Positions 59,780 through 64,000 of a stretch of 64,000 nt of DNA are shown here, one piece after another. The position numbers and the translations under genes were made by a program. The stretch's first letter is position 1; each line of letters starts with the position of its first letter. Source of the DNA: Rhizobium lusitanum (GTDB taxonomy: Bacteria; Pseudomonadota; Alphaproteobacteria; Rhizobiales; Rhizobiaceae); assembly GCF_014189535.1 (NCBI RefSeq), contig NZ_CP050308.1, forward strand, positions 1,488,001 through 1,552,000, given 5' to 3'. Under the pieces are notes generated by a model. It was not told the DNA's origin. It worked only from the letters and a program-made list of their open reading frames with translations, and did not search any database.

Positions 59780-60697
59780 ATGAATACCGCCGCCTACGTC
59801 ACCACCGACGTTTTCACCTCCGAGCGTTTCGCCGGTAATCCGCTGGCCGTCATTCCCGATGCGCGCGGCCTGAGCGATGAGGCGATGCAGAAGATCGCGA
59901 CCGAGTTCAACTATTCGGAAACGACCTTCGTGCTGCCGGCCGAAAATCCGGACAATACTGCGCGTGTCCGTATCTTCACGCCGACCAAGGAAATCCCCTT
60001 CGCCGGGCATCCCAATGTCGGCACGGCCTTCGTGCTCGGCCAGCAGGCGGAGATCTTCGGAAAAGCACCTGGCGACAGGCTGATCTTCGAGGAGAAGGCC
60101 GGGCTGGTGGATGTTCAGCTTCTTCGCACCGGCAACGACGTCAGCGGCGCGAAAATACGAGCACCGGGGGAACTGCAACTCGGCGACACCATCGCCGACG
60201 ACCTTATTGCCCGCTGCATCCAGGTCGATCCCGCATCCATTCGACACACGACACATGCCCCGACCTTCGCCTCCGTCGGTTTGGCGTTTGCCTTCGCGGA
60301 ATTGGATAGTCTCGAAACGCTCGGCAAGGCACGCCCGAACGCCGCCATCTTTGCGGAAGCAGCAGCTCTTCACAAGGAAGACAAGACCGGCTTTTCGCTG
60401 TTCCTCTATACCCGCACGACTGAAAAGCCTTGGCATATCCGCGCCCGCATGTTCGCACCGCTCGATAACGTCACCGAAGATCCGGCCACCGGCAGCGCCT
60501 CGGCGGCCCTCGGCGCCTATCTCACTTCACTGCTGCCCGAAGGCGACATCGAGACGCAGATCACCATCGAACAGGGCGTGGAAATGGGCCGGCGTAGCCT
60601 GATCGGCGTCGATGTCAGGAAATCCGGGGGGATCGTCACCGACGTCTTCCTCTCCGGCCATTGCGTCAGCGTCATGCGAGGCGAAGTCGCATTATGA
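59780..60697 (+). CDS. PhzF-family isomerase
   Basis: The 305-residue protein has the two-lobed diaminopimelate-epimerase-like fold of PhzF: DVFTSERFAGNPLAVI, catalytic Glu in NYSETTFVLP, FAGHPNVGTAF and [17 protein letters not shown]. Most PhzF proteins outside phenazine producers have unknown substrates; no phz genes are here. Confidence 0.9.
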   Translation: MNTAAYVTTDVFTSERFAGNPLAVIPDARGLSDEAMQKIATEFNYSETTFVLPAENPDNTARVRIFTPTKEIPFAGHPNVGTAFVLGQQAEIFGKAPGDRLIFEEKAGLVDVQLLRTGNDVSGAKIRAPGELQLGDTIADDLIARCIQVDPASIRHTTHAPTFASVGLAFAFAELDSLETLGKARPNAAIFAEAAALHKEDKTGFSLFLYTRTTEKPWHIRARMFAPLDNVTEDPATGSASAALGAYLTSLLPEGDIETQITIEQGVEMGRRSLIGVDVRKSGGIVTDVFLSGHCVSVMRGEVAL

Positions 60698-60747
60698 CCT
60701 GCGGATAAGCCTTTGCGAAGATCCCAGCCGGCTTTTGAGGTGCTGCG

Positions 60748-60909
60748 CTAAAACGTCTCGTTGATGATCAGCGCGATCGTCCAGACCGCAAAGGCGATAA
60801 TGGCGATCTTCCAGAAATCAACACGCCGCTTGAGGCCGGGCAGCCCGAGCGGCTTGATGATCTGTACCGCCATGGCCAGCATCAGCAGCACCGCGATCAC
60901 TTTTGTCAC
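60748..60909 (-). CDS. Small two-helix membrane protein
   Basis: From GTG 60909 the protein has 53 residues with two hydrophobic helices (VIAVLLMLAMAVQII and IAIIAFAVWTIALII) joined by a basic loop (GLPGLKRRVDF). GGGGAAAA lies 5 bases upstream of the GTG. I recognise it as a conserved rhizobial type but know no function. It is convergent with the PhzF gene. Confidence 0.7.
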   Translation of the reverse strand: MTKVIAVLLMLAMAVQIIKPLGLPGLKRRVDFWKIAIIAFAVWTIALIINETF

Positions 60910-61134
60910 GGTATTTTTCCCCGTTTGAGCAAGAGTGAGCAAGACCCCTTCAAAAACCACTGCGCAGTTTTCGCGATCATGCTCTAATCGTCATAGGACG
61001 GACATCTTTCCGCGCCAACAGACTGTTTCTACACGCCGATAGCGGCAATCCGGGGCACAATCAATAGCGAAAACTGGCGGGACATGGTTCCTGCCTTATC
61101 GGTTCTTTAAGCGGAGCCGCATGAAAGTAGGGAC

Positions 61135-62409
61135 ATGAAAAGAAATATCCTGCCCGTTCTCGCCCTGCTTTTCGGCACGCTCTTCCTATTCACGGGAAAT
61201 GGCCTGCACGGCCTGTTGCTGCCGGTACGCGGCACCGCCGAAGGCTATGCCACGACGACGCTCGGCCTGCTGGGCACGACCTGGGCCACCGGCTTCGTGC
61301 TCGGCTGCCTGACGGCGCCGAAGCTCGTCCGACGCATCGGCCATGTTCGCGCCTTCTCCGGCTTCGTCGCCGTCATCGCCATTATCGCGCTTCTGACCGG
61401 CATCGTCGTCGATCCCGTCTGGTGGGTGGCCTTGCGCGCCATTACCGGCTTCTGCACCGCCGGCACCTCGATGATCATCGAAAGCTGGCTCAACGAGCGC
61501 GCCACCAATGAGAGCCGTGGCGCGATTTTCTCGCTCTATATCGGCATTACCCTGATCGGCGCCGTCGCCGGCCAGATGATGGTCCCCTTCGCCGACATCC
61601 ATACGCCGATCCTCTTCATGGTCTGCGGCATTTGCTACTGCGTCGCCATGTTGCCGACGACATTGTCGACCGCCGCGTCGCCACAACCGCTGAAAACCGT
61701 CAGCCTTGACCTGAAGGCGCTCTATCGTAATTCGCCGGTCGCCTCCCTCGGCATCTTGCTGGTCGGCATCGCCAACGGTGCCTATGGCACGCTTGGCGCC
61801 GTCTTCGGTGCCAATGCCGGCCTCTCCGATAGCAATATCGCGGTGATGATGAGCTCGACCATCTTTGCCGGCGCCGTGATGCAGTTTCCGGCCGGACGCC
61901 TTTCGGACCGCATCGATCGCCGCTATGTGCTGGCCGGCATGGCCGCCATTGCCGCGCTCGACGGCCTGCTGCTCTTCCTGATAAAGCCGGGCAATCCGCA
62001 TTTCCTGATTGCCATGGTGATAATCTATGGCGCTGTCGCCAACACGCTCTACCCGATCGCCGTCGCCCATGCCAACGACTTCGCCGCGCCGGAGGAATAC
62101 GTCAAGGTCTCCGGCGGCCTGCTGCTGCTCTACGGCATCGGCACGATCATCGGCCCGACGCTCGGCGGCCCGGTCATGTCGACCGTCGGCCCCTACGCAC
62201 TGTTCTTCGTCACCGCTGTCGCGCATGTGCTGATTACGGCCTATGCGGTCTTTCGCAGTCGGCAGCGCGCGGCAAAGCCGGCGGGTGATCGCGACGCCTA
62301 CACAACCATGCCGTCGGCAAACGCACAGATGATCACGCCGGAGAGCATGTCGCTGGCACGCAGCGAGGCTTCAAATAAGGACGATAACACTGTAAATTAC
62401 GGCACCTAA
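61135..62409 (+). CDS. MFS transporter (YcaD-like)
   Basis: The 424-residue protein has 12 membrane segments and MFS motifs (TAPKLVRRIGHVRA in loop 2-3 and GRLSDRIDRRYVLAG in loop 8-9). Its 40-residue C-terminal tail is polar. It resembles the YcaD/UMF2 group, whose substrates are mostly unknown. GTAGGG lies just before the ATG. Confidence 0.88.
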   Translation: MKRNILPVLALLFGTLFLFTGNGLHGLLLPVRGTAEGYATTTLGLLGTTWATGFVLGCLTAPKLVRRIGHVRAFSGFVAVIAIIALLTGIVVDPVWWVALRAITGFCTAGTSMIIESWLNERATNESRGAIFSLYIGITLIGAVAGQMMVPFADIHTPILFMVCGICYCVAMLPTTLSTAASPQPLKTVSLDLKALYRNSPVASLGILLVGIANGAYGTLGAVFGANAGLSDSNIAVMMSSTIFAGAVMQFPAGRLSDRIDRRYVLAGMAAIAALDGLLLFLIKPGNPHFLIAMVIIYGAVANTLYPIAVAHANDFAAPEEYVKVSGGLLLLYGIGTIIGPTLGGPVMSTVGPYALFFVTAVAHVLITAYAVFRSRQRAAKPAGDRDAYTTMPSANAQMITPESMSLARSEASNKDDNTVNYGT

Positions 62410-62414
62410 GCCCA

Positions 62415-62520
62415 CTGGAGCATTCCGCTTTCAGGCGATGTCGTCTGAAAGCGGACAAGATGCTCCAGATTCAAAAGACTAGAGCGACCTTTGCGCGTTC
62501 AGATGAACGCGCGGCGCTCT
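62415..62520. repeat. Two adjacent hairpin repeats before the DUF1192 gene
   Basis: The first hairpin is CTGGAGCAT...ATGCTCCAG (62415-62468) with inner TCCGCTTTCAG/CTGAAAGCGGA. The second is AGAGCG...CGCTCT (62481-62520) with inner CGCGTTCA/TGAACGCG. They lie between the MFS stop and the DUF1192 ribosome site. Confidence 0.7.
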
Positions 62521-62540
62521 GGCGGCAAAGAGGAGCCGAG

Positions 62541-62732
62541 ATGAGCATTTTCGACAACGACCAACCGAAGCAGCCGTCCGCCCACGAGATCGGCAGTGAT
62601 CTTTCGATGCTCTCCGTCGATGAGCTGAAGAACCGCGTCGCGTTACTGCAAGCGGAGATCGCTCGCCTGGAAGACGAGATCGTAGTCAAGGCATCCGGCC
62701 GGAAAGCCGCTGAAAACCTCTTCCGTTTCTAG
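62541..62732 (+). CDS. DUF1192 family protein
   Basis: This 63-residue protein (MSIFDNDQPKQPSAHEIG ... LSVDELKNRVALLQAEIARL) is a conserved alphaproteobacterial small protein, mostly a coiled coil. AGGAG lies 5 bases before ATG 62541. Role unknown. It shares direction with the DUF1465 gene downstream. Confidence 0.85.
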   Translation: MSIFDNDQPKQPSAHEIGSDLSMLSVDELKNRVALLQAEIARLEDEIVVKASGRKAAENLFRF

Positions 62733-62743
62733 TGCAATTCTAA

Positions 62744-62790
62744 GGGAAAGTGCGCAGCGGTTTTCCGTCCGGAGTTGCGCGAAAACAATA
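62744..62790. repeat. Intergenic palindromic repeat copy
   Basis: GTGCGCAGCGGTTTTCCGTC is shared (inverted) with 59041-59060 and, more loosely, with 5549-5592. Confidence 0.55.
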
Positions 62791-62955
62791 GCCCGCCATC
62801 GGCGCAAAACCTGCGCGCTCGAGACAGACGGATGGGCGTGTTCAACGGAATATTAAGCTTTACGACATATTACTACATCATCCAGATTTGCTCTGGACTT
62901 CAGACAGTTCCTCCACTTGTCGAATTGGTCTGATTTTTCTCCCTGTTTTACCTTG

Positions 62956-62982
62956 AGAGCCGCTTTTGCGGCTCTTCTTTTT
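62956..62982 (+). terminator. Rho-independent terminator or attenuator
   Basis: Stem AGAGCCGC/GCGGCTCT with loop TTTT is followed by TCTTTTT. It is 224 bases after DUF1192 and 180 bases before the DUF1465 gene. Confidence 0.8.
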
Positions 62983-63158
62983 CCCTGTACCGCAGGGCTT
63001 TCGACGAAACTGTGGAGATTAACCCTTTCTTAAGAATCGTCTTGCGGATTTCAGTTAAAATCATCATCTTGAAGTCATAAGAACGGATGCCGAGAGTCCT
63101 TCTGGACTTGCCCGGTCTTTCCTGAACAAAAGTGTTGCGTGAAGCAGGGATTTCTTCG

Positions 63159-63671
63159 ATGTCAGAACTTGGTTTGAACACGATCAGCTTTGCTGGCCAT
63201 GCAGCGTCGTCGGCACAGTTCAGGATGCTGTACTCCGAAGGCATGTCGCTGGTCGAGGAAACCGCCGGCTATCTCGATGGCAACGGCCGCACCGCCTCCA
63301 AGGTTCTGCCGCGCATGGCCTCCGTACTCTACGCTGCCGAATCCATGCGGCTCACCACCCGCCTGATGCAGATGGCCTCCTGGCTGCTGCTGCAGCGCGC
63401 CGTCAACAATGGCGAAATGTCGCGCGATCAGGTGCTGGCCGAAAAGAACAAGGTTCGCCTCGACGGCTTCAACGTCGACCGCAACGCGCCCGGCTGGAAC
63501 GACCTGCCGGAAGCCTTCCGCGACCTCGTCGAACGCTCGCTGCGCCTTCAGAACCGCGTCGCCCTGCTCGACCGCGAAATCTACCGCCCGACGGAACCCC
63601 AGATCGTTCCGGACAACCAGAACAGCGTCAAGGCGCAGCTCACTCTGCTGCAGACAGCTTTCGGGGAATAA
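63159..63671 (+). CDS. DUF1465 family protein
   Basis: The 170-residue protein (MSELGLNTISFAGHAASSAQ ... MASWLLLQRAVNNGEMSRDQ) is a conserved alphaproteobacterial family of helical proteins, sometimes linked to cell-cycle control. Catalytic motifs are absent. ATG 63159 fits the family start; an upstream GTG at 63132 is possible. Confidence 0.87.
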   Translation: MSELGLNTISFAGHAASSAQFRMLYSEGMSLVEETAGYLDGNGRTASKVLPRMASVLYAAESMRLTTRLMQMASWLLLQRAVNNGEMSRDQVLAEKNKVRLDGFNVDRNAPGWNDLPEAFRDLVERSLRLQNRVALLDREIYRPTEPQIVPDNQNSVKAQLTLLQTAFGE

Positions 63672-63695
63672 CCGACAAAGCATCCTATTGCGGAC

Positions 63696-63728
63696 GAATT
63701 GAACCGGTCGTGTCTTGCGCGGCCGGTT
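63696..63728 (+). terminator. Terminator after the DUF1465 gene
   Basis: AACCGG...CCGGTT hairpin followed by TTGTTTT, about 28 bases after the stop. Confidence 0.65.
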
Positions 63729-63771
63729 TTGTTTTGCCGGTGATCGGCAAATGGAAAATTATCCGCGTGCC

Positions 63772-64000
63772 TCAAGCCGCGTCGCGCTGCTTCAGCCAAA
63801 GTCCGAATTCCTGGATAACGGCGACGACATACTTCAATCGCTTGCCATCCTCCGTCAGCGCATACTCCACCTTGACCGGCACTGTGGGATAGACGGTGCG
63901 CAGCACCAGACCAGCCTCTTCAAGGGCGCGGAGGTCCAAGGTCAGCATCCTCTGGGAGATCCCCGGCACATCGCGCCGGAGTTCGTTGAAGCGCTTCGGA
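63772..64000 (-). CDS. HxlR-family transcriptional regulator (5' end outside window)
   Basis: The visible C-terminal 75 residues read RFNELRRDVPGISQRMLTLD and continue with LRALEEAGLVLRTVYPTVPV, then LTEDGKRLKYVVAVIQEFGL, the winged-helix and dimer helix of HxlR. The frame is open to the window edge, so the start is outside. The match to the HxlR gene at 58498 (PGISQKMLT against PGISQRMLT) shows family membership only. Confidence 0.88.
   Translation of the reverse strand, partial: PKRFNELRRDVPGISQRMLTLDLRALEEAGLVLRTVYPTVPVKVEYALTEDGKRLKYVVAVIQEFGLWLKQRDAA

Larger units (their letters stand above)
62733..63158. other. Gap between DUF1192 and DUF1465 genes
   Basis: This 426-base gap holds a repeat copy (62744-62790), an AT-rich stretch (62850-62900) and a strong terminator-type hairpin (62956-62982). 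It may code for a small RNA or a long leader for the DUF1465 gene. Confidence 0.5.

Overview
The window is high-GC alphaproteobacterial DNA. Gene content and order point to the Rhizobium/Agrobacterium group: long serA followed by serC with a structured leader, ruvCAB and tol-pal blocks, an lpiA-atvA lipid pair, sqdBDC sulfolipid genes, BioR-type biotin operators and the usual rhizobial intergenic palindromes. The lpiA-atvA pair is best known from Rhizobium tropici, but the species cannot be fixed from this window alone. It looks like core chromosome. I see no rRNA, tRNA, prophage, insertion sequence or CRISPR array.

Layout. 1-3.9 kb (minus): the 5' part of mnmA, then a four-gene phospholipid cassette (acyltransferase, CdsA-like cytidylyltransferase, small membrane protein, YnbA-like CDP-alcohol phosphotransferase). 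3.9-6.9 kb (minus): serC-serA with a serC leader RNA and promoter. 7-10.7 kb: a family 25 glycosyltransferase, two paralogous outer membrane barrels and an SH3 protein. 10.7-22.8 kb (minus): glmM, ftsH, tilS, cpoB(ybgF), pal, tolB, a stand-alone TolA C-terminal-domain paralogue, tolA, tolR, tolQ, ybgC. 22.9-27.8 kb (plus): sqdB-sqdD-sqdC, then bioY-bioB behind BioR-type sites. 27.8-32.9 kb (minus): DinB, NUDIX, Tat-exported phosphoesterase, ruvB, ruvA, a VapBC-type pair with a frameshifted toxin, ruvC. 33-38.3 kb: a frameshifted luciferase-like monooxygenase, yebC, a metallo-beta-lactamase-fold protein, a YmdB-like phosphoesterase, 5-formyl-THF cyclo-ligase and a HAD phosphatase. 38.5-42.5 kb (minus): lpiA-atvA. 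42.8-47.8 kb: a regulator/SDR/SDR/MarR group and a ClC transporter. 47.8-48.8 kb (minus): zapA with a probable 6S RNA downstream. 49-57.6 kb (plus): central carbon genes tkt, gap, pgk and class I fba, with a glycolipid-binding protein and a K+/H+ antiporter between gap and pgk. 57.6-64 kb: an SDR/HxlR divergent pair, a repeat-rich gap, a PhzF protein, a small membrane protein, an MFS transporter, DUF1192 and DUF1465 proteins, and an edge-truncated HxlR regulator.

Envelope biology dominates: Tol-Pal, an unusual phospholipid cassette, sulfolipid synthesis, lysyl-phosphatidylglycerol synthesis and turnover, FtsH, and outer membrane barrels. The least explained items are the YnbA/YnbB-like lipid cassette, the duplicated TolA C-terminal domain, and a 14-bp operator-like sequence that occurs upstream of fba and again, inverted, at the base of the fba terminator. 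Two genes (the PIN toxin and the LLM monooxygenase) carry frameshifts that may be real decay or assembly errors.
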